From Posidoniimonas polymericola (lineage in GTDB: Bacteria; Planctomycetota; Planctomycetia; Pirellulales; Lacipirellulaceae), in contig NZ_SJPO01000012.1 in assembly GCF_007859935.1 (NCBI RefSeq), forward strand, positions 62,001-126,000: DNA of 64,000 nucleotides, read 5' to 3'. The translations under genes were made by a program, and so were the position numbers. Positions 42,285 through 51,131 of the stretch are shown piece by piece; the first letter of the stretch is position 1, and each line of letters starts with the position of its first letter. The notes under the pieces were generated by a model. The model had not been told where the DNA came from and did not search any database. It was given only the letters and a program-made list of their open reading frames with translations.

Positions 42285-45200
42285 TTAGCCGCCCCGGCCA
42301 CCGCGCCCGCCGCCCCGGCCACCGCGACCGCCGCCTCCACCGCCGCCCTCGCGGGCACGTTGCAGGTTGCGGAAGAACTCAATGCGGCGCCGCATCTCGT
42401 CGGCATTGTTATTGTTGTTGCCGCCCCGGTTGTTGTCGTTGTTGCTGTTCGCAGCCGGCTGATTGTTGTTGTTGTTGGTCGTCACGGCGTTGGGGCCGAG
42501 CAGTGACTCGAGCGCCTCCTTCACCGCCGAGGCGTTGGTGTGCTGCAGCGAGACCACGCGGGTCGATTGCGGGGTCTCGAGCCCCTCGGCGTCGAGCTGT
42601 TTGACAAGCTGAGCGACCTCTTCGAACAACGGGTCGGGCGCCCGGACAATCAGCGAGTTGCTCCGCGTGTCGACGCTGATCGACATCTTCGAGGGCTCCT
42701 GGTCGATGCTGGAACCACCGCCCCCCTGCCCTCCGCGTCCGCCGCGTTGCAGCATCCGCATCAGGTCCTGCGGGCTCGGCTGCCCCCCCCCGCCGCCGGC
42801 CCCGGCGCCCTGCAGGCGGTCGGCGTAGACCTGCTTGACGACCTCGGCCACGGCCGCCGCCGACGAGTGTTCGACCACGATCATCCGCGCCCGGCCGCCC
42901 GCCTCGACCGAGGCCGGGCCGGTCCGCTGGTCGACGATCTTCAGCAGCTGCTCGACCATGTCGAGGTCTTGGGGATTGGCGTACACGATCAGGGCGTTGA
43001 GCCGCATGTCGGGCACGATGTCGACCGCGGCCGAGCTGAACCCGGCCGAGCTGCCGCCGAGGCCGCCAAGCCCCAGCAGGTCGCCCATCATGCCGGCGCC
43101 CATGTCCTGCATCACGCCGCCGGCGAGGTCGCCCATCAGGCTGCCGCCGCCGCCAGAGGCGCCGAACACGGCGCCGAGGATCTCACTAGCGGCGCCCGCC
43201 TCGGCGTACTTCAGGTAGAACACGGCAAACTGCCGCCCCCCGGCGGTCGGCCCGGCGGCCGAGCGGAGCAGGTCCTCGAACTCGTCGAGCGCGTCGGTGT
43301 CCTCACTCGCCAAGAGCAAACCGCCCGGGCCCTCGGCCACAATGATCGTCGCGCCGCTCTTGGTCTTGAACTCGGTAGGCGGCCCGGTCGGAGTTTGCGC
43401 CGCGGGCTGCTGCTGGGCCGCGAAGCGGAATGGCGAGGGTCGACCTGCCGTGGCGCTCGGGTCCTGCGGCATCGGCTCGCGGGGCGACTCCTCTTCCAGC
43501 ACACCCTGGCCCTGGTCGAGCCAGCGGAAGAAATCCTCCATGCCCGGCTCGCCAAACCCGCGGGCCGCGGGCGCGTCGGCGCGGTCGTCCGCGGCGCCGC
43601 TGGGGCGGTACTCGCGGATGTCCGACTCGGCCGACGGCGTGACAATGCGGATCTTGTTGGAGCGGATCGCCGGCCACACCTGCTGCACCTGGGCGAGGGC
43701 CCCGCGGGCGGCCGAGCCGGTCAGCGGCACCATCCGGATCGTGCCGCCGGCGCCGCTCGCCAGCGCGCCGGTGCCGCTCTCTTCGAGCTGATTGAGCAGG
43801 TTCTTAATCTCGCTGATCTGCGGCGGGGTCGCCCGCACGATCAGGCTGTAGGAGTTGAGGTCGGCCTCGACAATCGGCGCCTTGGGGTCGGGCTTCTCGT
43901 CGGTGCCGGTGTTGAACAGCCGGTCGACCGCCAGCTTGGCGAGCGTCGGCTCGACGTGGTCCAGCGGGATCACCTCGACCTGCCGCACGTCCTGCTGCAT
44001 CTGGGCCAGCGTCGCGCGGATCGTGGCGTGGTCCGAAGGCCGTGCGAGCGCCACCAGGTTGCCGGTGGCGGCGTCCGCCGCGATGCGGGCGCCGGGCGCG
44101 TCGGCCAGCAGGGTCTGCAGCACCTTCAGCACCAGCTCGCTGTCGATGCCGCCGGTCGAGTAGACCTCGAGCTGCGGGGTCTCAACCGCGGCCGAGCCGC
44201 TCAGCGACGAGTTCTCTACGTCCACCAGCCGCAGCACTTCTTTGACGCGGGCGATTTCCTCGGCGTCGCCGCGGGCGAAGATCTTGCCCCCCAGCGGGTC
44301 GACCGCCAGCTGCAACGAGCCGGTCGGCGTGGCGAGCGCGTCGCTCGCAATGCCGAGCATCTGCCGGATGATTGGCAGCGCCTCGTCGACCATCACGTGC
44401 TCGAGCGCCAGCTCGCGGATGTCGCCGTCACCGGGGCCGTCGATCGACTCGATGACGCGGCGGATCGCGCGGATCCGGCCGACGGTCTCGGTCACCTGGA
44501 TCATGTTCGCCTTGCTGAGGACGATAATCTTGCCCTGCGGGCCGACCATCGCGTTGAGCTCCTCGGCCAGGTCGCCCGACGGCATGCTGCGGACCTGGAA
44601 CAGCACCCGCACCAGCTCGTGCGCGCCGTGATCGTCCAGCTCGTCGACGTCGACGTCGGTCACCAGGTTGGGCGGGATCTCGTCCTCGAGGTTGATCAGC
44701 AGCAGCATCCGATCCTTGCGGACCAGCGTGTAGCCCTTTGTCTGCAGCACGTTGTTGAGGACGTCCAGCGCCTCGCCGATCGAGTAGCGGCGGCTGTCGC
44801 GGTAGTTGAAGGTGCCGCTCGGCGGCGCGTCGAGCACCAGCGACAGGTCGGCCTGATCGGCAAACCAGCCGAGCACGTCCTCCCACGGCTGGAAGCGGAA
44901 GTTGAAGGTCAGCTTGCCGTCGCCGGTGGGCCGAGCGGGCGGGGTCTCGGCGGGCGGCTGGGTCGCCTCTGAATCCTCGATCGGCGCATCGGCAGTCGCG
45001 GACGCTCCGCCGACATCTGCGGTCTCGACCTTGGCCGGCTGGTTCCCCGACTCGGACGGGGCGGCCGACATCGATTCGGCAGCCGGTTCTTCCGCGGCGG
45101 GCGCCGAGTTGGAAGCACGCTGCTCGCCCTGGACTTCGGCGATCGGGTCGTAGTTTGAGTTCTCGGACTCGCCGAGCAGGGCGGACAGCTTGTCGCGTTG

Positions 45201-45512
45201 CTCGACGCTCAGGATCGCCAGCGCCTTCCGCTGGGACTCCAGGCGGAACGGACGCAGAGCCGACTGCTGCTCGTCGGCAGGCAGGCGGCTCGCCTTAAAC
45301 AAGACGTCGGTGCCCTGCATCTCGAGATCGTCGGCCAGCTGGATCAGCTCCGAGCGCTGAGCGTCGGACAGGTCGAGCTTGGAAGCCGTGTCGGCCTGCG
45401 TCAGCAAGTCGACGAAGCCAACCAGCTCTGGCATCGCCCCCCAGGCGACGGCGCCATGAGTCGCGGCGAGCAGCACAATCGCCAAGAAAATTCGGCAGGA
45501 ACCTACAGCCAT
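42285..45512 (-). CDS. Secretin-like protein with many N-domains but no visible secretin barrel
   Basis: 1075 residues with a signal peptide (IFLAIVLLAATHGAVAWG). Residues about 30-115 form a helical LTDLSDAQRSELIQLADDLE-type segment like a Spy/CpxP repeat. An STN/N0-like domain follows a Ser/Pro/Glu linker: FNFRFQPWEDVLGWFADQAD. Several GspD N-domains come next, each ending in patterns such as NSYSLIVRATPPQISEIKNL, NALIVYANPQDLDMVEQLLK and NSLIVRAPDPLFEEVAQLVK. The C-terminus is an Asn tract and a Gly/Arg tail. The C-terminal secretin homology domain with its VPxLGxIPxxGxLF end is not present. It may work as a periplasmic collar or scaffold. The ATG at 45512 starts the signal peptide. Confidence 0.8.
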   Translation of the reverse strand: MAVGSCRIFLAIVLLAATHGAVAWGAMPELVGFVDLLTQADTASKLDLSDAQRSELIQLADDLEMQGTDVLFKASRLPADEQQSALRPFRLESQRKALAILSVEQRDKLSALLGESENSNYDPIAEVQGEQRASNSAPAAEEPAAESMSAAPSESGNQPAKVETADVGGASATADAPIEDSEATQPPAETPPARPTGDGKLTFNFRFQPWEDVLGWFADQADLSLVLDAPPSGTFNYRDSRRYSIGEALDVLNNVLQTKGYTLVRKDRMLLLINLEDEIPPNLVTDVDVDELDDHGAHELVRVLFQVRSMPSGDLAEELNAMVGPQGKIIVLSKANMIQVTETVGRIRAIRRVIESIDGPGDGDIRELALEHVMVDEALPIIRQMLGIASDALATPTGSLQLAVDPLGGKIFARGDAEEIARVKEVLRLVDVENSSLSGSAAVETPQLEVYSTGGIDSELVLKVLQTLLADAPGARIAADAATGNLVALARPSDHATIRATLAQMQQDVRQVEVIPLDHVEPTLAKLAVDRLFNTGTDEKPDPKAPIVEADLNSYSLIVRATPPQISEIKNLLNQLEESGTGALASGAGGTIRMVPLTGSAARGALAQVQQVWPAIRSNKIRIVTPSAESDIREYRPSGAADDRADAPAARGFGEPGMEDFFRWLDQGQGVLEEESPREPMPQDPSATAGRPSPFRFAAQQQPAAQTPTGPPTEFKTKSGATIIVAEGPGGLLLASEDTDALDEFEDLLRSAAGPTAGGRQFAVFYLKYAEAGAASEILGAVFGASGGGGSLMGDLAGGVMQDMGAGMMGDLLGLGGLGGSSAGFSSAAVDIVPDMRLNALIVYANPQDLDMVEQLLKIVDQRTGPASVEAGGRARMIVVEHSSAAAVAEVVKQVYADRLQGAGAGGGGGQPSPQDLMRMLQRGGRGGQGGGGSSIDQEPSKMSISVDTRSNSLIVRAPDPLFEEVAQLVKQLDAEGLETPQSTRVVSLQHTNASAVKEALESLLGPNAVTTNNNNNQPAANSNNDNNRGGNNNNNADEMRRRIEFFRNLQRAREGGGGGGGRGGRGGGRGGRGG

Positions 45513-45686
45513 TCCGAACACACCTTCTCCGCGGTCTAACGCCCGCGCGGGGGTCGCGCGGCCCGTTTTTGAGCGTCGCGGTCGCGACGCACAGAAAGAG
45601 GCCTTGAGCACACCTCAAGATGCCTAACCCCACTATAGTTCGACAGTTACGTCGACGCTACCAAATCGGGGCAGGCGGCGATTGGG

Positions 45687-46307
45687 CTAGTGCCCAACGC
45701 TGACCGACCATCCCACGCGGGGGCCGCAAGCACGCCGGTGATACGAGTGGTAGTGCCGCGGCGGAGGATAAAACACCGGCGGACCATAGTGGTGCTCCTC
45801 AATTATCACCGGTTGGGCCGCCGAGACCTGGGCGACCGCGGGCGGGGCCGGCGGATTCATCATCGCCTGGATCGCCTGGGTCGGGACCCCGTTCTGCGAG
45901 AGCAGCACTACCTCATTGGCGGTTAGCGGCCGGGCCACGCCCGACGTCTGGACGTACTGCGTGATCAGCCGCGGGTCGACGCCCGCCTTGCTCATGGCGA
46001 TCACCTCGTCGATGGTGGCCGCGCCGGCGTTGACCTGGCGGCCCATCTGGGCGGCGATGGCGGCTCGGTTCTCCGCAGCCATGCGGTCCATCTCGCCGCC
46101 GACCACGCCGCCGGTCAGCGCGCCGATCCCGGCGCCGATAGCCGCACCTGCGCCGGCGTTGCCGGTCTGGCTGCCCACAAGCGCACCGATACCGGCGCCC
46201 GCCAGGCCGCCGGTAGCGGCGCCACGGTCGGCGTAGTACGGGGACTGGCAGCCCGCTGAGCCAAGGCCCAGCAGCGTCATCAACACGAGGGGGGTGCGCA
46301 TCGTCAT
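45687..46307 (-). CDS. Glycine-zipper lipoprotein
   Basis: 206 residues with a lipoprotein signal (LVLMTLLGLGSAGC). A glycine-zipper segment follows at 30-75 (GGLAGAGIGALVGSQTGNAG and repeats), a motif that can insert in membranes and is common in outer-membrane lipoproteins. The mid part has IDEVIAMSKAGVDPRLITQY and NEVVLLSQNGVPTQAIQAM, a repeated helix pair found in exported planctomycete proteins by recall. The C-terminus is His/Tyr/Pro-rich (EEHHYGPPVFYPPPRHYHSY). It lies 174 bp before the secretin-like gene, same strand, and could serve that system, but no direct proof is visible. Confidence 0.82.
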   Translation of the reverse strand: MTMRTPLVLMTLLGLGSAGCQSPYYADRGAATGGLAGAGIGALVGSQTGNAGAGAAIGAGIGALTGGVVGGEMDRMAAENRAAIAAQMGRQVNAGAATIDEVIAMSKAGVDPRLITQYVQTSGVARPLTANEVVLLSQNGVPTQAIQAMMNPPAPPAVAQVSAAQPVIIEEHHYGPPVFYPPPRHYHSYHRRACGPRVGWSVSVGH

Positions 46308-46520
46308 AGGATCAAGAATCGGCTAGGGCGGGGGCGGGCCTAGAGCGGCCCATGCTAGCGTCGTTAGAGTCGCGCGGAGAGATTCGCAGGACCGGCCAGA
46401 GGGGTCAAGAGCAACGGGCAAGGCACGCGACCAGGCGTCCGGCGCCACCTTGATTGCGGGGCTCTTAGCGTCGTCCCTCCCGCAACGCGGCGGGGTCGGC
46501 TAGGGTAGATGGGCTGACCG

Positions 46521-47759
46521 GTGTCCGCGAGCCACCAGCCTTCCGGTGGCAGTCGGCCGGCGCCCGTCCCCTGCACCGTTTATCAAACTGTTGAACTGGT
46601 CGCACTGTTGAACGAGATACTGGCAACCCGAATCGCGTCGGCCCTCAGCAGCCGCAGCAACGAGGGACTGCTCCGCCGCGTGCAGATGCACGCCCCGCAG
46701 GCCGGCCTCGTCAACCTGGCAGACAACGACTACTGGTCGCTCTCGAAGCACCCGGAGGTGCAGGCCGCCGCCCGCGAGGCGATCGAGCGCTACGGCTGCT
46801 CGGCGTGCGCGTCGCCGTTGATCACCGGGTTTGGTCCTGCCCACGAACTGCTGCTGGCGCGGCTGAAGCAGTGGCACGACTTCGCGCACGGCCTTGTGTG
46901 GAACAGCGGCTTCGCGGCCAACCGCGCGGTGCTGTCGCAGCTGCCGCGGCGCGGCGACCTGGTGCTGGCAGATCGGCTGATCCACAAGAGCATGGTGCAC
47001 GGCATCCTCGACAGCGGCGCCCGGCTTACCCGCTACCGGCATTGCGACCTGGACCACCTGGCGTCGCTGCTCGCCGAACGCCCCCCCACCGACGGCGTCA
47101 CCTTTGTCGTCACCGAGTCGGTCTTCAGCATGGACGGCGACTACCCCGATGTGGGCCGCATGGCCGAGCTGAAGCGCGCCCACGACTTTGTCTGGCTGGT
47201 CGACGAGGCCCACGCGATCGGCTGGTACGGGGAGCGTGGGAGCGGCCTGGTCGAAGAGGCCGGCGTGGCGGATCAGGTGGACGTGCTGGTCGGAACACTC
47301 GGCAAGGCGCTCGGCTCGATGGGCGCGTACACCCTGCTACGCGACGAGCGGCTCGAGCAGTTCCTCGAGAACTACGCGTCGGAGTTCATCTACTCGACCT
47401 ACCTGGCCCCCGCCTGCGCCGCGGCCGCCCTGCGAGCCACCGAGGTGATCGAGGCACGCCTCACCGAGCGGCAGGCGGCCCGCGACGCGTCGAGACGGTT
47501 CCGCGCCGAACTCCGGGCGAAGGGCTGGGACGCGCCCGACGGCGACTCGCCCATCGTGCCGATCATCCTCGGCAATATCGATCAGGCCGAACGCGCCCGA
47601 GACCGCCTGCGGGCGGTCGGCGTGCTCGCCGCGCTGATCCGCCCGCCCACAGTGCCGCCGGGCACGGCGCGGGTGCGGCTGTCGCTCAAGGGCGACATGG
47701 CCCCCGAGGTGCTGACGCGCGTCGCCGCTGCCTTGGGAGAACCGGAGGACGCCTCATGA
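46521..47759 (+). CDS. bioF: 8-amino-7-oxononanoate synthase-like enzyme
   Basis: A PLP enzyme of the alpha-oxoamine synthase family, joining pimeloyl-thioester and alanine in biotin synthesis. The 412-residue frame has NLADNDYWSLSKHPEVQ, the substrate/PLP site FVVTESVFSMDGDYPDV, WLVDEAHAIGWYGERGSG and the Schiff-base lysine in GTLGKALGSMGAYTLL. The start is uncertain: GTG at 46521 is the longest option and the first family-like residues come about 25 codons later. It is the first gene of a plus-strand operon; its TGA overlaps the next ATG. The close neighbours bioG-like and bioC-like support the biotin role over sphingolipid or threonine variants. Confidence 0.88.
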   Translation: MSASHQPSGGSRPAPVPCTVYQTVELVALLNEILATRIASALSSRSNEGLLRRVQMHAPQAGLVNLADNDYWSLSKHPEVQAAAREAIERYGCSACASPLITGFGPAHELLLARLKQWHDFAHGLVWNSGFAANRAVLSQLPRRGDLVLADRLIHKSMVHGILDSGARLTRYRHCDLDHLASLLAERPPTDGVTFVVTESVFSMDGDYPDVGRMAELKRAHDFVWLVDEAHAIGWYGERGSGLVEEAGVADQVDVLVGTLGKALGSMGAYTLLRDERLEQFLENYASEFIYSTYLAPACAAAALRATEVIEARLTERQAARDASRRFRAELRAKGWDAPDGDSPIVPIILGNIDQAERARDRLRAVGVLAALIRPPTVPPGTARVRLSLKGDMAPEVLTRVAAALGEPEDAS

Positions 47760-48355
47760 CCACCGTCCTGTTGAATGGCTGGGCGGTGTCCGAAGCCGCC
47801 GCCCGCGACGCCCTCGACGCCGCCCCCGAAACCAACCTGCAGGTCATCCCGCCGTCGCCCAACTGGCAAGAACTCCTGGCGGACGCCCAGGCGAACGTGC
47901 TGGTTGGGTACTCGACCGGCGCCATGCTGCTGCTCTCCGAGCCGAAGCTGGCCGAGCGGTTTGAGCGTGTGGTGCTGCTGGCGCCGTTCACCGATTTCCG
48001 GGCCGAGTCGGGACAGGGCGGAAACGTGCGGAGCGCCCAACTAAAGTACCTGTTGCGGATGCTGAAGAAGGACCCGCTGACGACCGTGCACGACTTCTAC
48101 GACCGGGCTGGACTCAAGATGCCCAGACCCACCGAGCTCCCGCTCCCTGTCGACGACCTCCGCTGGGGGATCGAGCAGCTGCTCAACCGCTCGGCCGAAG
48201 AGTGGACGCTCGAAGACGTCGAGTGCTGGGTGGGCGGGGCCGATCCGCTGCTCGACGCCGAGCGGCTGAAGGAGCTGTGCCCCGCCCTCCATGTCCTCCA
48301 GGGCGTCGGGCACGACCTGTCGGAGCTGGCCGCCGGAGCGGGGCTGTCGCTATGA
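47756..48355 (+). CDS. Alpha/beta hydrolase of BioG/BioH type
   Basis: 199 residues; expected to cleave the methyl ester of pimeloyl-ACP, releasing it for BioF. The start overlaps the bioF stop (ATGA, 47756-47759). The nucleophile Ser is S53 in VGYSTGAML (GxSxG) and the likely catalytic His is H186 in VLQGVGHDLSEL. It is shorter than BioH and nearer in size to BioG. The protein is cytosolic and has no signal peptide. Its stop overlaps the next start the same way, so the three proteins should be made in step. Confidence 0.82.
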   Translation: MTTVLLNGWAVSEAAARDALDAAPETNLQVIPPSPNWQELLADAQANVLVGYSTGAMLLLSEPKLAERFERVVLLAPFTDFRAESGQGGNVRSAQLKYLLRMLKKDPLTTVHDFYDRAGLKMPRPTELPLPVDDLRWGIEQLLNRSAEEWTLEDVECWVGGADPLLDAERLKELCPALHVLQGVGHDLSELAAGAGLSL

Positions 48356-49065
48356 GGTTCGGTGAGCACGCCCAGCAGTATCGTACGCACGCGCACGTGC
48401 AGCGTGAAATCGCCGCGTGGTGCGGCGAGTGGGTCGAGCCGGACTGTCGGCAGTTGTCCGCGCTGGAGCTCGGCGCCGGGACCGGCCTATTCACCGAGAT
48501 CCTGGCTGCCAAGGGCTTCCAGCAGCTCACCGCAACCGACCTCTCGGAGCAGATGGTCGCCGAGGGCAACCGCTGCGTTCCGGCCGCCCGATGGGAACAA
48601 CGTGACGCGTGGGCGCCGCTGCCGGAGGGCTACGACCGGCTCTACGCCTGCAGCTTGCTCCAGTGGGCAGTCGATCCCGAGCGGGTGCTCACCCACTGGC
48701 GCCGAGCGCTGCCCAGCGGGGGCCGCGCGCTGGTGGCGATCTTTGTGCAGGGCTCGCTGCAGGAGTTCGCCACCGCCAGCGGCCGGTTCTTCCCGGTGCC
48801 GATGCGGAGCGAAGCCGAGTGGCTCGCCTGCTTCCGCGGCGCCGGATTCGAGGTCCTGCGTCACGAGGTCTGCCAGCGCGTTCAGCAGCACGAGTCGGCG
48901 ATCGCTGCGCTGCGTTCGCTGCACAACATCGGCGCGGTCGCTAATCGCAAGCTCAGCACGGCGGAGCTGCGGACGATGCTCACCGGCGCCGAACAGGCCC
49001 ACGGCAACGGCGAGGGCTTCCCCCTCACCTGGGTGACCCTCAAGGCAGAGCTTGTGGTGAACTGA
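48352..49065 (+). CDS. bioC: Malonyl-ACP O-methyltransferase-like (BioC type)
   Basis: 237 residues of SAM-dependent methyltransferase. The ATG at 48352 overlaps the preceding TGA. The Rossmann motif I is LELGAGTGLFTEIL, motif II LTATDLSEQMV, and YDRLYACSLLQWAVDPERVL is like the BioC post-motif region. BioC methylates the malonyl group on ACP to start pimelate building, and BioG/BioH later removes it. Position as third gene behind bioF-like and the esterase is the main reason for this call. Other methyltransferases look alike, so the substrate is inferred from context. Confidence 0.82.
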   Translation: MRFGEHAQQYRTHAHVQREIAAWCGEWVEPDCRQLSALELGAGTGLFTEILAAKGFQQLTATDLSEQMVAEGNRCVPAARWEQRDAWAPLPEGYDRLYACSLLQWAVDPERVLTHWRRALPSGGRALVAIFVQGSLQEFATASGRFFPVPMRSEAEWLACFRGAGFEVLRHEVCQRVQQHESAIAALRSLHNIGAVANRKLSTAELRTMLTGAEQAHGNGEGFPLTWVTLKAELVVN

Positions 49066-49718
49066 GGAATGGCCTTAAGAAAACCGAAAGCGTCTGCCGC
49101 AGCCGTTTTGCCCATCAGCCGGCACGCGTTAGCGTCCGGTTCGTCGGGCGCATCAATCTTTCCGGATTCTTGTAGCGGCCCGGCCACGCCCGTGGTCCAA
49201 TACGGGGTGGCTCAAAGCGTATTTGCGAACCCAATGTCGATCCGGCATCGGTCGTGCAGCTGGTGGTACGGTCGGCGGACAAAACCCCGGCGACCACTCT
49301 CAGATCCATCAACGTAAAGCCCTGACACAGAGCGACTTACAATAACCAGGGAGCGGCAAGCGTCGGGGTTTTGTCCCCTCCAATCGATGTTTCGGACTTT
49401 TGGACGTGGCCCCGACATTCCCCTCGTTGGTCGGCTGCAGTCCCGCGCAATGGCTGGCACGGACGCTTGTCGCCGGCCGACCGTTGAGCTAAGCTTAAGG
49501 CACCTCGGGATTTGTGGCCGCTTGCAGCCGAAACTGCTAAAGAGCCAACGCACCAGCCTGCTGTGATTGATTTGTTGTGATTGATCTTCGCCTGTGGCTG
49601 GGCGTACTCCAATGCATGTGGAAAGCCAAGCAGCCGCGAGCCTGAGTTATAGGTTGGCGGCTCGTTTCGTTTGACGCCGTCGGCCTCCCGAAATCACCAG
49701 CGCGAGGCGCGCCTACCT
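49066..49718. other. Long intergenic region, no gene found
   Basis: About 650 bp between bioC and the PLP enzyme. It holds a palindromic stretch at 49119-49139 and is less GC-rich toward the right end. Short frames on both strands lack ribosome sites and protein-like composition. No tRNA, riboswitch fold or clear promoter was recognised, though a promoter for the next gene must be here. Confidence 0.5.
49119..49139. repeat. Palindromic intergenic motif
   Basis: CCGGCACGC, then GTTA, then GCGTCCGG forms an 8-bp stem with one bulged base. The centre GCGTTAGCG is of a type often dispersed in planctomycete intergenic DNA, from memory. Confidence 0.4.
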
Positions 49719-50984
49719 ATGGCCACGACGGAAACGACCCACCCCACAGTGCAAGAAGCCAAGAACCCGAACGCCGACCGCAAGTCGCCGGACCCGCCTG
49801 TTTCCCAGTCTAGTGGCGCCCCCGGCCCGTCGACCGTCGCGGTCCACGCCGGCGAGGCCCGCCAGAAGCCGGGCGACTCGATCACCGACCCGATCTACTG
49901 CGCGTCGACCTACACGTTCACCGACACGCAGTCGATCATCAACTTCATCGAGCAGGACCAGCCCCGCGAGGAGTACGGCCGCTACGGCAACCCGGGCGAG
50001 AAAGTGGTCGAAGCGAAGCTCGCCGCGCTCGAGGGCGCCGAGTCGGCCGTGCTGTTCTCCAGCGGCATGGCCGCGTTGGTCGGGCTGCTGATGGCCAAGC
50101 TCAGCCAGGGCGACGAGGTCATCTTCTTCGACGAGTGCTACCACCGCAGCCGCCAGTTCTGCAAGGACCACCTCTCCCGCTACGGCGTGGTGACCCACGA
50201 GGTCAAGACCGGCGACTACCAGGCCCTCGAGAACGCGATCACGCCCAACACGCGGATGCTGGTCAGCGAGTCGCCGACCAACCCGCACCAGAGCTGCGTC
50301 GACCTCGAGCGGTTCGCCGAGATCGGCCGCCAGCACGACGTCGAGACCATGATCGACGCCACGCTCGCCACGCCGTACAACCTGCGGCCCATCGAGGCCG
50401 GCGTCGACTACGTGCTGCACTCGGCCACCAAGTACCTCGGCGGCCACAACGACCTGTTGGCCGGCGTCGTGTGCGGGTCCAAGCAGCAGATGGCCAGCGT
50501 CCGCGACCTCCGCGGCATCATGGGCGGCGTCAACGGGCCGCAGAACATCTACCTGCTGTCGCGCGGGCTTAAGACCTTCGAGCTCCGCATGCAGCGGCAC
50601 AACGAGAACGGCCTGGCGGTCGCCCGGTTCCTGGAGGCCCACCCGCGGGTCGAGAAGGTGTACTACCCGGGCCTCGAGTCGCACCGCGACCACGAGGTGG
50701 CGGCCCAGACGATGCGGGGCTACGGCGGGCTGGTGACTTTCCTCGTGAAGGACGCCGATTGGCGCCAGACGGCTGACGTCGTCGACGGCGCCAAGATCTT
50801 CCGCATCGCCCCCAGCCTGGGCGGCGCAGAATCGCTGATCGAGCAGCCGCTGGTGATGAGCTACTTCAAGCGCACGCCGGAAGAGCGGAAGAAGTTCGGA
50901 ATCCCCGACAACATGATCCGCCTGGCGTGCGGGCTGGAGAACTCCGAGGACCTGATCGCCGACCTAGGCCAGGCGCTCGGCTAA
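49719..50984 (+). CDS. Cystathionine gamma-synthase-family PLP enzyme, second copy
   Basis: 421 residues. The PLP lysine is K238 in LHSATKYLGGHNDLL, D213 lies in TMIDATLATPY, and the phosphate-binding loop is FSSGMAALVG. Tyr/Arg appear in EEYGRYGNPGEK. The C-terminal SLGGAESLIEQPLVMSYF matches trans-sulfuration enzymes. It differs from the paralogue at 3824-4984 by a roughly 40-residue leader (Thr/Pro/Asn-rich), by YHRSRQFCKDHLSRYGV and by insertions. Candidates are cystathionine gamma-synthase or O-acetylhomoserine sulfhydrylase; motif reading does not decide. The ATG at 49719 is preferred to an upstream TTG. acpS follows after a repeat-bearing gap. Confidence 0.88.
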   Translation: MATTETTHPTVQEAKNPNADRKSPDPPVSQSSGAPGPSTVAVHAGEARQKPGDSITDPIYCASTYTFTDTQSIINFIEQDQPREEYGRYGNPGEKVVEAKLAALEGAESAVLFSSGMAALVGLLMAKLSQGDEVIFFDECYHRSRQFCKDHLSRYGVVTHEVKTGDYQALENAITPNTRMLVSESPTNPHQSCVDLERFAEIGRQHDVETMIDATLATPYNLRPIEAGVDYVLHSATKYLGGHNDLLAGVVCGSKQQMASVRDLRGIMGGVNGPQNIYLLSRGLKTFELRMQRHNENGLAVARFLEAHPRVEKVYYPGLESHRDHEVAAQTMRGYGGLVTFLVKDADWRQTADVVDGAKIFRIAPSLGGAESLIEQPLVMSYFKRTPEERKKFGIPDNMIRLACGLENSEDLIADLGQALG

Positions 50985-50992
50985 TAGCCGCA

Positions 50993-51127
50993 GGCGCTGG
51001 TTGGAGGACGCTGGGCGCTGGCTCTCGGCCGCCGTCCTGCGCTGCCAGCAATGCGATTTGGTGAGTAACGCCTGCGTCCAAGAGTTAGCGCCCAAGAAAT
51101 AGCGCCCAGCGCCCTCCAACTAGCGCC
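50993..51127. repeat. Inverted repeat between PLP enzyme gene and acpS
   Basis: The arms at 50993-51018 (GGCGCTGGTTGGAGGACGCT then GGGCGC) and 51102-51127 are inverted copies matching at about 23 of 26 positions. GCGCCCA-like words recur between them. It looks like a dispersed palindromic unit; its right arm ends 4 bases before the acpS ATG and so covers its ribosome site. Confidence 0.6.
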
Positions 51128-51131
51128 CCCA

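Noticed and set aside
42540..44972. Very long open frame (810 codons) on the plus strand opposite the secretin-like gene
   Set aside because: It mirrors the codon bias of the real minus-strand gene, is Arg/Gly/Leu-rich and has no domain. High-GC DNA makes such shadow frames common.
46805..48355. Long frame that appears to fuse part of bioF to the esterase
   Set aside because: The first two thirds are out of frame with bioF and Arg/Pro-rich noise; the esterase starts properly at 47756 with an ATGA overlap.
49600..49718. SAM-type riboswitch before the Cys/Met PLP enzyme
   Set aside because: No conserved SAM riboswitch stems or loops could be recognised in the leader.
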